The notes under the pieces were generated by a model. The model searched no databases and was not told where the DNA came from. It was given only the letters and a program-made list of their open reading frames with translations. From Thermoanaerobacter uzonensis DSM 18761 (GTDB lineage: Bacteria; Bacillota; Thermoanaerobacteria; Thermoanaerobacterales; Thermoanaerobacteraceae), in the NCBI RefSeq assembly GCF_900129115.1, contig NZ_FQUR01000009.1, forward strand, positions 124,001 through 188,000: 64,000 bases of DNA, read 5' to 3'. The translations under genes and the position numbers were made by a program. This document shows positions 35,022-44,091 of this stretch, piece by piece. Every line of letters begins with the position of its first letter. Position 1 is the first letter of the stretch.

Positions 35022-36113
35022 TCACACCTCAAATTTATTATGTTCGAATAATATGTCAAAATTCTTTTTTGCTCTTTCTTTTAGTTCATCTAAACGCTTA
35101 GACATATTATTTATATACTCTTCTTTTTGCTGTAAAATTGAATTTACTTTTTTTAGAATATTTTCGGCAGTAAAAGAATTAATATCTCCTGCACTGCTTT
35201 CACCAACAGATTTTAGAAAACCCTCCACCTTAGGGTCATAAGATATACCAACAAATGGAACTAAGGATATAAACGCAAAGATTAAAGAATGCAGTCTTAC
35301 ACCTATCAATAAGCTACTACCTTTAATAATATTCAAAATCTCTTCTATCTCGTATTCCCCAGTTAAAATTTCATAAGGCGTTTTCATATAAGTAGCAACC
35401 CTATCGCTCTCTTCTATATCTTCGTGATAAAAAGGAAGAAAAACAATCTTATATCCATAATCCTGGGCAATTAAATCTGCAGCCCTTGCCAACTCAACCC
35501 TTGATAATTCAGAATTTTCCCATTCTCTTGTACAAATCAAAACATATTCTGAGGAATTTAAATCAATTCCTTCTTTTTCGCGGACTTTATCAAAAACTTT
35601 TTTGTCATCACTACAAGGAAAGTTTAGCACAAGATCTGCTGCTACCACTATATGTTTTCTGACATTTAGCTGTTTCAAATATTCTTTTGATAATTCATCT
35701 CTTACAGCTATCCCATCAATTTTATTTAAAATTTTTGCAGTAAGCCATCTGTTAAATTTTTTATCAACTGGACCAATGCCTTGTCCTATAACATATACTT
35801 TTTTTCTAAGAAATTTCCCTATAAGCATTATTCCGAGATAATACCACAAACTCTTACTACTGGTCTTATCTTGTATAAGACTACCACCGCCACTTAACAA
35901 TGCATCTGCCTGCTTTAGCGCTTTGTATATTTTTTTAAAAGAGTTTCTATTTACTGCTTTTACCTGGTACTTTTTGTTAGTTTCATCAGGTTTATTAGAA
36001 AGAACTGTTATATCAGTTAATCCTCTTTCTTTTAAACCTTCTACCAGACATTTTAGAACAGCTTCATCCCCAATATTATCAAATCCGTAATAGCCGGATA
36101 TGACTGTTTTCAT
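35022..36113 (-). CDS. csaB: Polysaccharide pyruvyl transferase
   Basis: Adds ketal-linked pyruvate to a cell-wall polysaccharide; in Bacillus anthracis and Thermus CsaB makes the ligand for S-layer-homology domains. 363 residues: GYYGFDNIGDEAVLKCLVEG at the start, LLSGGGSLIQDKTS, GQGIGPV, and the C-terminal GVRLHSLIFAFISLVPFVG plus SYDPKVEGFL. It follows the DUF5693 gene by one base. The wall role is inferred from family and neighbours; no S-layer gene lies in the window. Confidence 0.92.
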   Translation of the reverse strand: MKTVISGYYGFDNIGDEAVLKCLVEGLKERGLTDITVLSNKPDETNKKYQVKAVNRNSFKKIYKALKQADALLSGGGSLIQDKTSSKSLWYYLGIMLIGKFLRKKVYVIGQGIGPVDKKFNRWLTAKILNKIDGIAVRDELSKEYLKQLNVRKHIVVAADLVLNFPCSDDKKVFDKVREKEGIDLNSSEYVLICTREWENSELSRVELARAADLIAQDYGYKIVFLPFYHEDIEESDRVATYMKTPYEILTGEYEIEEILNIIKGSSLLIGVRLHSLIFAFISLVPFVGISYDPKVEGFLKSVGESSAGDINSFTAENILKKVNSILQQKEEYINNMSKRLDELKERAKKNFDILFEHNKFEV

Positions 36114-36114
36114 A

Positions 36115-38127
36115 TCAATACTCCCTTTTTATATTTTTTAAGACCTTGTCCACTATAAATACAACAACCATACCAATTAAAGCTCCCAATATCCATGCAA
36201 TAACTGTACGCTCTATCGCAATCGTAAGCACACTTTCAATATGACTAAATGTATTGACAATCGACAATATGCCTATCGAAGCAAATATCCCCATAATAAA
36301 TGTCCACGCTTTTGAGCGTTTAAAAGCAGCATAAATTCCCAATATAATAGCAGGGTCTCCTATTAAAAACTCCTTCGTCCGAGGTCTTGCTACAAGAGTA
36401 TGCTCAAGAAAATCTCTAAATTTAAGCTCTAATTCTGTCGGCTTAACAATAGGTTCATTTCCCGTCCTTGAAATGTATATAATTCCAATAATCCCTGCTA
36501 TAACAATAGCCACCAAATGCCATACTTTTATGTCTATGTTTAAAAATTCCTTTACTCTCCCTATAAACGTCTTCCAGTCATTAGCATTGTATATCTTTAT
36601 AATATAGTACAAAACATAAAACACTAAAGGTAGTACAAAAGAAAATTTTACACCCCTAAAGTAGTCAATTTTTAACATATATTTACTATCAGCCATTATA
36701 GCTGCTATACTAAGAGCTCCCACAAAAGCAATCAATAATGAATTGATAAATATTTTTAAAGAGGTATATGTAAAACTGAGATTTTCCCTTTTGTGCAATA
36801 TTTCTCTCGTTTTGTCTATAAAATATCCTATGCCAAGAGAAGGAAAAATTATAGAAGAAGCTAATGCTACTACTTTGACCCCTAAATCGTTAAATCTACT
36901 TGCCAACACTAAAAAAGTCAGTATAGCGCCTAATAATCCTAATAAAATTAACACATATTCTCCAATTCCTAACATCTGTAAAAGCAACAAGCCACCAGCA
37001 ATAACTCCTAAACTTATGAGTATTTCCGTAAGCGTTGACTGATGAAGCTCCAAAAGAGGCTTAGCAACACCAACATTTAATCCAGCTTTTTTTATGTATT
37101 TTGTCATATCTTCAATCATAGATTGATTTTGTTGTATGTTGTAAGCAGCACTTTTGGAATTATCTATTTTTGCTCTCATATAAATAATTCTCACATTTCG
37201 CTCTATTATTCCTCTGTACCATTTATTTACTATTTCAGAAGTATCGTATTTTTGAGTTTCTGCTTCTGAAACTCCAAAGACTTTTATCCCCCTATAATCA
37301 TCGAACTTAGCAAATTTATTCATTCCATCTTGAAGTTTTTTCCCCATAGGCACATCTATAATTCCTACGTTTATGCCATTTTTCTTAAATAAAGAAGCAG
37401 CATAAGATATTTTTTCTGGATTTCCTAAGACATCAGTACCATTAAAAATTACAGTTTTTACATCAAATTTCTTCAATATATCAACATAGTCTTTTATATC
37501 TTTATCCTTTATCCCAGTAAAATTCTCAATTCGCGGTATCACATCAAAGCCTAAAGACTTTACCATTTCTAAATCGCTTTCATCAAATCCCAACCCCTTT
37601 GTTATAAAAACATCTTTGGGTTTATTGATAACAAAGGCATAGCTACCTCTCTTTTCAAGCACTTTTAATTCGTCTTCAGGTATTCTTCTCGTTAAAGCCT
37701 CTTTAAGAAAATTGAATATCTTTACATCTTTTGTTGTAACAACTATGTAGTTTCCATACTGCTCCCTTTCCTTATCTGTAAGACTCTTTAAGTAGTCTTC
37801 CAATGCTACATTCCCTAAGTTTGAAGACAACAAATAAAGATTTCCTACGTCTTTTAAAAGGCTCAAAGAAATTTTACCAGACTGTTGAAGGCTTTCAAGA
37901 GTAACCTCATTTACAGCAACACCTATAAGACCAGCTGATTTCATATCAGAAAGCACAGAAGTCAAGTCTCTGCCTGTTGCAGAAGCAAGGTATTTGAAGC
38001 TTTTTAAATCTCCTACAATTTCTACTGTATCATAGTTGTTTTCTACTCTTATTCTGTTTATGTCTACGAAAATAGATACTACTAAAGAAATAGCAATAAA
38101 TATTACAAGTATTTTCTTTAGCTTCAA
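36115..38127 (-). CDS. DUF5693 membrane protein
   Basis: 670 residues. An N-terminal membrane segment (about 5-20) is followed by an external region to about 350 that resembles a TIM-barrel-like family (SFKYLASATGRDLTSVLSDM, GLGFDESDLEMVKSLGFDVIPRI). After that come about eight or more hydrophobic segments (about 365-660). DUF5693 genes commonly sit next to csaB, so a part in wall-polymer assembly or transport is likely but unproven. The start is TTG 38127 with AAAGGAGAG seven bases before. First gene of the operon DUF5693-csaB-tagA-yitT-transketolase. Confidence 0.82.
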   Translation of the reverse strand: MKLKKILVIFIAISLVVSIFVDINRIRVENNYDTVEIVGDLKSFKYLASATGRDLTSVLSDMKSAGLIGVAVNEVTLESLQQSGKISLSLLKDVGNLYLLSSNLGNVALEDYLKSLTDKEREQYGNYIVVTTKDVKIFNFLKEALTRRIPEDELKVLEKRGSYAFVINKPKDVFITKGLGFDESDLEMVKSLGFDVIPRIENFTGIKDKDIKDYVDILKKFDVKTVIFNGTDVLGNPEKISYAASLFKKNGINVGIIDVPMGKKLQDGMNKFAKFDDYRGIKVFGVSEAETQKYDTSEIVNKWYRGIIERNVRIIYMRAKIDNSKSAAYNIQQNQSMIEDMTKYIKKAGLNVGVAKPLLELHQSTLTEILISLGVIAGGLLLLQMLGIGEYVLILLGLLGAILTFLVLASRFNDLGVKVVALASSIIFPSLGIGYFIDKTREILHKRENLSFTYTSLKIFINSLLIAFVGALSIAAIMADSKYMLKIDYFRGVKFSFVLPLVFYVLYYIIKIYNANDWKTFIGRVKEFLNIDIKVWHLVAIVIAGIIGIIYISRTGNEPIVKPTELELKFRDFLEHTLVARPRTKEFLIGDPAIILGIYAAFKRSKAWTFIMGIFASIGILSIVNTFSHIESVLTIAIERTVIAWILGALIGMVVVFIVDKVLKNIKREY

Positions 38128-38189
38128 ATTAATCTCTCCTTTATATTTGCTTTTGTAACATATCGATATTTAAAAGGGTAACTACTCAT

Positions 38190-38198
38190 ATTATATCA
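38190..38198 (-). promoter_or_regulatory. Extended -10 promoter of the csaB operon
   Basis: TGATATAAT on the minus strand about 65 bases before the TTG start; no good -35. Confidence 0.5.
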
Positions 38199-38221
38199 CA
38201 AAAATTTCTTTAGAGCATGAA

Positions 38222-38243
38222 AAAACAGCGCAAAGCGCTGTTA
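38222..38243 (-). terminator. Terminator of the small secreted-protein gene
   Basis: AACAGCGC-TTT-GCGCTGTT followed by TTTT on the minus strand; the gene's stop codon lies in the first arm. Confidence 0.85.
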
Positions 38244-38693
38244 ATTTTTTGTATATTTACCCATCACAGCTATGTATGTGTGTTTTGTCGCTTTTATACC
38301 TCTGCCATCACAGCGTGGGAAAAGCAAAAGGTGATTAGCAGGTATAATATCATTATTTTTTAAATTTGTACCTGCAGTAAGGTCCGCTACTCCATCAGTT
38401 TTTGTAACAATTACTGCTGAATTTGCAATTCTGACTATCGCTTGTGTGCCACCCTCCATAGTTAAAACTTCGCCAGCATTTAATTCAATTACTTCATAGC
38501 TTGCTCCTGCATTTACCTCTTTTAGCTTATCATCAACATAAGCTTTTACCTGATTATACTGCGAATCAACATAGCTTTTACTGACAAGAGGGTCTTGCTG
38601 ACTTCCTGGTTCAGGATTTTGATCAGCATACCCTACACTCAAAGCCACTAAAATCACAACAAACGCCAATATAAGCGCATAAACTTTTTTCAT
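38241..38693 (-). CDS. Small secreted protein of unknown function
   Basis: 150 residues. A classical signal peptide (MKKVYALILAFVVILVALSVGYA, cleavage expected after the AYA-like GYA) precedes a charged helical stretch (SYVDSQYNQVKAYVDDKLKE, possibly coiled) and a beta-rich domain with VIELNAGEVLTMEGGTQAIV and NHLLLFPRCDGRG. The pattern resembles small clostridial surface proteins, but I do not recognise a named family. It has its own promoter and terminator, upstream of the csaB operon in the same direction. The mature protein probably has one cysteine. Confidence 0.7.
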   Translation of the reverse strand: MKKVYALILAFVVILVALSVGYADQNPEPGSQQDPLVSKSYVDSQYNQVKAYVDDKLKEVNAGASYEVIELNAGEVLTMEGGTQAIVRIANSAVIVTKTDGVADLTAGTNLKNNDIIPANHLLLFPRCDGRGIKATKHTYIAVMGKYTKN

Positions 38694-38728
38694 TTGTTCT
38701 TCCTCCTATAATTCCCTCTTCCATTTCT

Positions 38729-38757
38729 ATTTTATAAAAAAACAAATGCTGTTTCAA
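38729..38757 (-). promoter_or_regulatory. Promoter of the small secreted-protein gene
   Basis: TTGAAA (38752-38757) and TAAAAT (38729-38734) on the minus strand, 17 bases apart. Confidence 0.75.
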
Positions 38758-38792
38758 CAAAAAAATAAGAACTTATCCTAAAAGATAAGTCC
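38758..38792 (-). terminator. Terminator of mazEF
   Basis: ACTTATC, six-base loop, GATAAGT, then TTCTTATTTTTTT on the minus strand, right after the mazF stop. Confidence 0.85.
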
Positions 38793-39143
38793 TTAAAAAT
38801 CAATCAGCCCTAAACTTATTTGCAAAGCTTCATTGACTTTCTCCATCATTTCCTGATCAAAATGGCCAATTTTTTCTCTTAAACGTTTTTTGTCAATAGT
38901 CCTGATTTGTTCTAACAATACTACAGAATCTTTGTTAAGGCCATATTCTGCCCCATTTATTTCAACATGAGTGGGCAATTTGGCTTTGTTGATCTGAGAT
39001 GTAATTGCCGCTACTATTACTGTTGGACTATATTTATTACCAATATCATTTTGAACTATAAGTACAGGCCGAATTCCGCCCTGTTCAGAGCCTATTACAG
39101 GGCTTAAATCGGCATAAAAAATGTCTCCCCTCTTTATCACCAT
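38793..39143 (-). CDS. mazF: MazF/EndoA-type mRNA interferase toxin
   Basis: Ribosome-independent endoribonuclease of a type II toxin-antitoxin system. 116 residues from ATG 39143, the length of Bacillus EndoA. Family motifs: [39 protein letters not shown] and [14 protein letters not shown]. In EndoA homologues the usual target is a U-ACAU sequence; that is family knowledge, not seen here. The start overlaps the antitoxin stop region without a strong ribosome site, so coupling to mazE translation is likely. The alr-mazE-mazF order is conserved in Firmicutes. Confidence 0.94.
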   Translation of the reverse strand: MVIKRGDIFYADLSPVIGSEQGGIRPVLIVQNDIGNKYSPTVIVAAITSQINKAKLPTHVEINGAEYGLNKDSVVLLEQIRTIDKKRLREKIGHFDQEMMEKVNEALQISLGLIDF

Positions 39144-39145
39144 AG

Positions 39146-39421
39146 TCAATCACACTTTTTCAATTTCATTTCATATCCTGTAAAACATTCGTTTTCTGCG
39201 GTTAGGCCCATTTCCGCAAGTTCACTGTTAATTGCTGCCATCTCAAGATATCCCTTTTTCATGCTCTCACGTATTTGAATTTTTTTCTTCTCGCGTATAT
39301 ATAATTTCATCGCTTCTCTTATAAATTCACTGCGATTCCTGTTTTCCATAGCGGCAAGGACATCAACTTCTTCTAATAAACTTTGCGGCAAGCTTACAAG
39401 TATTCGCTTTGTTTCGCCCAC
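39146..39421 (-). CDS. mazE: Ribbon-helix-helix antitoxin (EndoAI/MazE-like)
   Basis: 91 residues with an N-terminal RHH DNA-binding fold ([34 protein letters not shown]) and a C-terminal toxin-binding tail. The correct start is the GTG at 39421, seven bases after a full AAGGAGGT; the GTG at 39442 has none. It binds MazF and very likely represses its own operon at the palindrome 39454-39475. Confidence 0.9.
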   Translation of the reverse strand: MGETKRILVSLPQSLLEEVDVLAAMENRNRSEFIREAMKLYIREKKKIQIRESMKKGYLEMAAINSELAEMGLTAENECFTGYEMKLKKCD

Positions 39422-39453
39422 TTTTAGGACCTCCTTACGCACTTATATAATTT

Positions 39454-39483
39454 ATTATATATTACTATATATAATGATGTCAA
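39454..39483 (-). promoter_or_regulatory. mazEF promoter with palindromic operator
   Basis: TTGACA (39478-39483), 18 bases, TATAAT (39454-39459) on the minus strand. The -10 box and spacer are one palindrome: nine-base arms ATTATATAT and ATATATAAT around AGTA (39454-39475). This is a natural site for the RHH antitoxin; binding there would block the promoter. Confidence 0.7.
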
Positions 39484-39510
39484 TGATTTGTAAATTTTAT
39501 ACTATAAAAG

Positions 39511-40677
39511 TCAAATTTTTAAATAATTTTTTACCTCAATTACCTCTCCTTTGTAAATATATATTCGAGGTACCCTTCTAGATATTCCACAATATACTTC
39601 ATAAGGTATAGTATTTAATTTTTTAGCAATCTCCTCTGCTGCTATTTTTTCTCCATCTTGGTTTCCAAAAATAGTTACATCATCCCCTACTTCTACTCCT
39701 TCTATATCGGTGATATCTATCATCGTTTGGTCCATACAAATTCTCCCAATTACAGGAGCATATTTTCCTTTTACTAAGACATGATGATTATTAGAGAGTA
39801 ATCTATTAAAGCCATCAGCGTACCCTACAGGCAATGTAGCAATTTTGCTTTTTCTTTTAGTAATAAAAGTCCTTCCATAACTAATGGAAGTACCTTCAGG
39901 TACTTCTTTTATATACACTATTTTAGTTTTAAGCCCCATAGTCTGTCTTAAATCCAATGGTCTTTCAACTTTTTCTGAAGGGTAACTACCGTATAGAATT
40001 ATTCCTGGCCTTACCATGTCTAAATAAGTATATTTAAGGTCAATAATTGCTCCACTGTTAGCTATATGCTTTAAAGGAATGTTTATCCCTTTTTGCTTTA
40101 AGCTTTCTAACAATTTCTTGAACATATCAAACTGTTTTTCAGCGTATGTTTTATCTTTTTCATCAGAAGTAGCAAAATGACTAAATATGCCTTCTACCTC
40201 TACCCCTTCCATTCCCATCATTTTTTCTATCTCTTTTTCAGCTACATTTAAATCTGTATATCCTATCCGTCCCATCCCTGTATCAATTTTTACATGAACT
40301 TTAGCCTTCTTACCCACATTTAAGGCAATTCTTTCTAACTCTTTAACATAGTTTATATCAAAAACAGTTTGAGTTATATTGTGCACAATTAATTCTTTGA
40401 CCTGAGTTAAAGGCGTATATCCAAAAACGAGTATGGGAATATTAATTCCGCATTCCCTTAATTCTAACGCTTCTTCTATTGTAGCTACTCCCAAATAAGA
40501 AATCCCATTTTCTATTAAAACCTTTGCCACTTGACAAGCTCCATGACCATAAGCATTGGCTTTCACTACCCCCATTATTTTTGCTTTCTTGCTCACCCAT
40601 CGCTTTACTTCACTCAAATTATGCACTATATTATCCAAATATATTTCTGCTCTTGTTGGCCTTATATTGTCAAACAT
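39511..40677 (-). CDS. alr: Alanine racemase
   Basis: PLP enzyme that supplies D-alanine for peptidoglycan. 388 residues: PLP lysine K39 in VVKANAYGHG, HVKIDTGMGRIGY, and the second catalytic residue Tyr in GTSISYGRTF, then LPVGYADGFNR and the conserved CMDQTMID. It lies 19 bases after the LolA-like lipoprotein gene and about 90 before mazE. One copy is seen; other alr copies may exist outside. Confidence 0.96.
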   Translation of the reverse strand: MFDNIRPTRAEIYLDNIVHNLSEVKRWVSKKAKIMGVVKANAYGHGACQVAKVLIENGISYLGVATIEEALELRECGINIPILVFGYTPLTQVKELIVHNITQTVFDINYVKELERIALNVGKKAKVHVKIDTGMGRIGYTDLNVAEKEIEKMMGMEGVEVEGIFSHFATSDEKDKTYAEKQFDMFKKLLESLKQKGINIPLKHIANSGAIIDLKYTYLDMVRPGIILYGSYPSEKVERPLDLRQTMGLKTKIVYIKEVPEGTSISYGRTFITKRKSKIATLPVGYADGFNRLLSNNHHVLVKGKYAPVIGRICMDQTMIDITDIEGVEVGDDVTIFGNQDGEKIAAEEIAKKLNTIPYEVYCGISRRVPRIYIYKGEVIEVKNYLKI

Positions 40678-40696
40678 TAAAAATCCCCCTTGTTTT

Positions 40697-41704
40697 TCAC
40701 CTCAAGGATTTTATCACTTTAAGTATCTCCTCTTCATTCAAATCCCCGGTTACTGTAATTTTTACTTGCATACCATTTACCATCGTAGTATACTCCTTTT
40801 CCCCATTGTCTTTTTCTTTATAATACACTCCTTCACTCAAAAGAACTCCCTTTTCATTAACTATTTTGTTTTGGTCAACCACAGTTTCAAAAATTTCTAT
40901 CAAATTCTTACCCGAAGTATACACAAAAGTAACTCCATTATTTTCATTAACATTCACTAATACATTTAAAAGTTTAAAGCCTTGTGGTAAATACACAGGC
41001 ATTACAGGATTTATGCCACAATATTTATAAACCTCTTTTGCATCTATTTCTATTACTGTAGAATTTAAAAGATTCCCCGCTAACGTCATTACGCTATCCT
41101 TAGTAAATAACTTGTCATTTATCTCAGGATTATATTTAAAATCCTTATAAATAATTTTTGAAAAAATTTCATTATTGATATCAAAAATTGTCAATTCTTT
41201 AGGTGCCAAATCCTCTTTAGAAAAAGCCATTTGTTCTTTGTACATGAAAATATTTTTATCCAAAATGGGAACTGTTATTAAATAAAATTTATCCATCTCT
41301 CTTTTTTCTACTTCTCCAGCTGAATTAATATAGTTTTTTATAAAAGAAGTAATCATCGAATACAAAGGAATCTCTTCTGTATTTTCTGCTACAAAAACTT
41401 GATTCACCTTTGCAAAATACACATAACTTCTTTTGCCGTCATATACAATAATTTTATCCGGACTCCCACTTTCTTTTAAAACTTCTAATCGAAATTTACC
41501 TTTTTTGTAAAATTGCACAACTGCAAATTTGTTATCTATCTTGTTGTTATAAAGCTCTACAATTGCTGTGACAGTATAACTTTCTAATTTATCTAATTGT
41601 TCTTTAATAGAAATAAAAGGATCTTTAACTTTTTTTGTTTTTACTCCACACCCTGAAAGAAGAAAAATAAGCACAAAAACAATTACAAAAAAGCTCTTTT
41701 TCAA
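40697..41704 (-). CDS. LolA-like outer-membrane-lipoprotein-sorting fold lipoprotein
   Basis: 335 residues. It is an exported lipoprotein: MKKSFFVIVFVLIFLLSGCG with a clear lipobox (LLSGC) and lipidated C19. The N-terminal domain resembles LolA/YdcC (SYTVTAIVELYN, KIIVYDGKRSYVYFAKVNQVF) and the C-terminal part is DUF4367-like (PVYLPQGFKL, TFVYTSGKNLIEIFE). A homologue (ydcC) holds the same place between acpS and alr in Bacillus; its function there is not known. It is in one operon with nnr and alr. Confidence 0.85.
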   Translation of the reverse strand: MKKSFFVIVFVLIFLLSGCGVKTKKVKDPFISIKEQLDKLESYTVTAIVELYNNKIDNKFAVVQFYKKGKFRLEVLKESGSPDKIIVYDGKRSYVYFAKVNQVFVAENTEEIPLYSMITSFIKNYINSAGEVEKREMDKFYLITVPILDKNIFMYKEQMAFSKEDLAPKELTIFDINNEIFSKIIYKDFKYNPEINDKLFTKDSVMTLAGNLLNSTVIEIDAKEVYKYCGINPVMPVYLPQGFKLLNVLVNVNENNGVTFVYTSGKNLIEIFETVVDQNKIVNEKGVLLSEGVYYKEKDNGEKEYTTMVNGMQVKITVTGDLNEEEILKVIKSLR

Positions 41705-41718
41705 GAACTCTCACCCTC

Positions 41719-43251
41719 TTATAAACCACATTTAAGAGCCTCTGGAATGTCCTCAAGGATATCCATCGCTGTCATTCCATACTCTTCCACATATTCTTTA
41801 GCAATATCTCCTGCCTTCCCATGATAAAACACCCCATAAATTGCCGCTTTTTCTTCGCTAAATCCTTGAGCCAAAAAAGCCGCAATCATCCCTGTTAGAA
41901 CGTCTCCACTGCCAGCAGTTGCCATCCCGGGATTGCCTGTGCTATTTATATATATGCTTCCTTCTTTTGTCGCTATTACAGTTTTAGCACCTTTAAGTAC
42001 AAGTGTCACTTTGTACCTATCAATAAAAGTTTTTGCTACTTCAAAAAGATTATTCTTAATCTCATCAATCGTGAGGCCTGTCAATCTTGACATTTCCCCA
42101 TAATGGGGAGTTAGAATAATTTTTTTACCTTGTATAACTTCCAATCTTCCTACCAAAGCATTGAGAGCATCAGCATCTAAAACTACAGGCTTATCCGTAT
42201 TTTTTACAATGTCATATACCAATTGTGGAATATCTCTATCATGAGTCAGCCCTGGTCCTATAGCAATAGCATCACTTTCCTCTATTAACTTAAGTACACT
42301 GCTTAAAGCATCGTAGGATAAAATACCATTTTTCTCAGCTAATCCATAGGTTATAACCTCATAAAGTCCTCCTTGAATTACAGATTGCACACTTTGTGGA
42401 ACCACTAATTTCACCAATCCGCAACCTGCCTTAATAGCGCTTTTAGCACACAAATATGCGGCCCCTGTCATATTTTTTGAACCAGCTATAATCAAAGCTT
42501 TACCATAATCACCTTTATGAGTATTTCCATGACGTTTTGGAAGCTTTACATCCTCTGAAGTCACAAGGTTATAATTATAACCTACCTCTGCTGCTAACCG
42601 GTAAGGAATCCCTATTTCAGCAACACGAACTTCTCCTGCATAATCGGCACCCGGATACACTAATAAGCCTGGCTTTAGAAATTGCATGGTAACTGTTTTA
42701 GTAGCCCTAACAGCGCATCCTTCTACTTTACCTGTATCAGCATTTAATCCAGAAGGAACATCGACAGATACCACAATTTTATTGGCTTGGTTTATCATTT
42801 CTATAATCTCTTTTGTTATGCCGCTTATTTCTCCTTTAAGCCCAATTCCGTAAATTGCGTCCACAATCACATCGCTGTCTTTAATAGTTTTTTCTAAAAA
42901 TTTCAGATGTTCTCTTTGAATAATTTCCGCTACATAAATTCCCATATTTATGATTGCATCTAAATTTACTTTTGCATCCCCTGAAATAGCACCTAAACTT
43001 GTAGTTAAAAATACTTTTACATCGATTCCCCAATTATAAAGATTTCTAGCTACTACATAACCATCTCCACCATTATTCCCCTTCCCCGATATAACTATTA
43101 CAGAGTTTAAATTCCCCTCCTCTAAAATCTTTTTTACCTCTAGCGCTGTTTCTCTTCCCGCATTCTCCATTAAACCTATAGAAGGAATTCCTATTTTTTC
43201 TATAGCTATTTTTTCAACTTCTCTCATCTGTTTTGATGTCAGCACTATCAC
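41719..43251 (-). CDS. nnr: Bifunctional NAD(P)H-hydrate epimerase/dehydratase
   Basis: Repairs hydrated NAD(P)H. The N-terminal YjeF_N epimerase domain (about 1-215) has GLMENAGRETALEV and GKGNNGGDGYVVARNL. The C-terminal ADP-dependent dehydratase domain (about 225-508) has HKGDYGKALIIAGS, AIGPGL, LTPHYGEMSRL and GNPGMATAGSGDVLTG. The start is GTG 43251 with GGAGG eight bases before, giving 510 residues; this overlaps the end of acpS by 38 bases. A longer frame to 43278 has no ribosome site. Confidence 0.93.
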   Translation of the reverse strand: MIVLTSKQMREVEKIAIEKIGIPSIGLMENAGRETALEVKKILEEGNLNSVIVISGKGNNGGDGYVVARNLYNWGIDVKVFLTTSLGAISGDAKVNLDAIINMGIYVAEIIQREHLKFLEKTIKDSDVIVDAIYGIGLKGEISGITKEIIEMINQANKIVVSVDVPSGLNADTGKVEGCAVRATKTVTMQFLKPGLLVYPGADYAGEVRVAEIGIPYRLAAEVGYNYNLVTSEDVKLPKRHGNTHKGDYGKALIIAGSKNMTGAAYLCAKSAIKAGCGLVKLVVPQSVQSVIQGGLYEVITYGLAEKNGILSYDALSSVLKLIEESDAIAIGPGLTHDRDIPQLVYDIVKNTDKPVVLDADALNALVGRLEVIQGKKIILTPHYGEMSRLTGLTIDEIKNNLFEVAKTFIDRYKVTLVLKGAKTVIATKEGSIYINSTGNPGMATAGSGDVLTGMIAAFLAQGFSEEKAAIYGVFYHGKAGDIAKEYVEEYGMTAMDILEDIPEALKCGL

Positions 43252-43630
43252 TTTTTTCACCTCCAATAGCAATAGCACAGCTTATAGCATAGGTCTTTGT
43301 ATGAGAAATAGACAGCTTTATATCCTTTATTCCCTTTTTGTCTGCAATATTTTTAGCCTTCCCCTTTAAAATTACGGCAGGGGCTCCTTTTTCATTGTGA
43401 CATATTTCAATATCTTTCCAGCTAAAACCGCTGATACCTGTTCCTAAGACTTTTGAGATGCTTTCTTTTGCTGAAAAAAAACCTGCTATATGAGGTAATT
43501 TCATCCTTTTACTCTTAAAATACTCTATCTCTCTTTGAGTAAATAACCGTTCCAAAAATTTAGAATTTGCATCAAAAGCTTTTTTTATCCTTTCAACTTC
43601 TACAATATCCGTTCCCACAAACAGTTCCAT
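43214..43630 (-). CDS. acpS: Holo-[acyl-carrier-protein] synthase
   Basis: Transfers 4'-phosphopantetheine from CoA to acyl carrier protein. 138 residues with the two AcpS signatures GTDIVEVERI (D8 binds Mg) and FFSAKESISKVLGTG, and KLSISHTKTYAIS at the C-terminal side. GGAGG lies before the ATG. First gene of the operon acpS-nnr-lipoprotein-alr-mazEF. The C-terminal tail (GEKSDSADIKTDERS) is translated from DNA that also encodes the nnr N-terminus. Confidence 0.95.
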   Translation of the reverse strand: MELFVGTDIVEVERIKKAFDANSKFLERLFTQREIEYFKSKRMKLPHIAGFFSAKESISKVLGTGISGFSWKDIEICHNEKGAPAVILKGKAKNIADKKGIKDIKLSISHTKTYAISCAIAIGGEKSDSADIKTDERS

Positions 43631-43694
43631 ATATGTAGTTCCTCCAATTATCCTAATTACATTATATTATTTCTCTATTAATTCACAAAATCCT

Positions 43695-43726
43695 TCAAAA
43701 AAATAAAAGAAGGCATGACACCTTCT
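43695..43726 (-). terminator. Terminator of the 121-residue protein gene
   Basis: GAAGG, loop, CCTTC, TTTTATTTTTTT on the minus strand. Confidence 0.8.
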
Positions 43727-44091
43727 TAAATAGCAACCTTACACAATTTAGCTTGTCTATCATAGTCACTTATATAATCTTCACACATATCGTCAATTAC
43801 TTCATACAGATGAACAGGCGATACTGTCATTTCTTTAAAGAATTGTGCTAGCTTGTCCACTTTTTCAAAGTAAGGGCTTATATTTATCACTTTTTCTTCT
43901 ATTATTTCAATTTTCTCCTTTTCTCCATCAAAAATTTCTTGAAGAATTTTGATCCCATACGACGGCAATTTTACTTCCTCCTTTCCGTTAAAAACACTTA
44001 TTTCTGACATGACCACTGTGTAGTGAGTAGTTATGTTTCTCCTTGCTTCCTCCCTTGTCGATATGTACTCGCTCACTTTCCTGTAATACAT
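43726..44091 (-). CDS. Hypothetical protein, DUF6514-like
   Basis: 121 residues, soluble, acidic, without signal peptide or membrane segment. Landmarks: THYTVVMSEISVFN, LPSYGIKILQEIFDGEKEKIEIIEEKV and VSPVHLYEVIDDMCEDYIS. The layout fits small clostridial DUF6514 proteins; I am not certain of the assignment. GGAGGGGATAGTAAA precedes the ATG. Thirty bases upstream lies GATTAATTATTAAC, similar to two palindromes next to the HTH gene at 44752, so shared control is possible. Confidence 0.7.
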   Translation of the reverse strand: MYYRKVSEYISTREEARRNITTHYTVVMSEISVFNGKEEVKLPSYGIKILQEIFDGEKEKIEIIEEKVINISPYFEKVDKLAQFFKEMTVSPVHLYEVIDDMCEDYISDYDRQAKLCKVAI

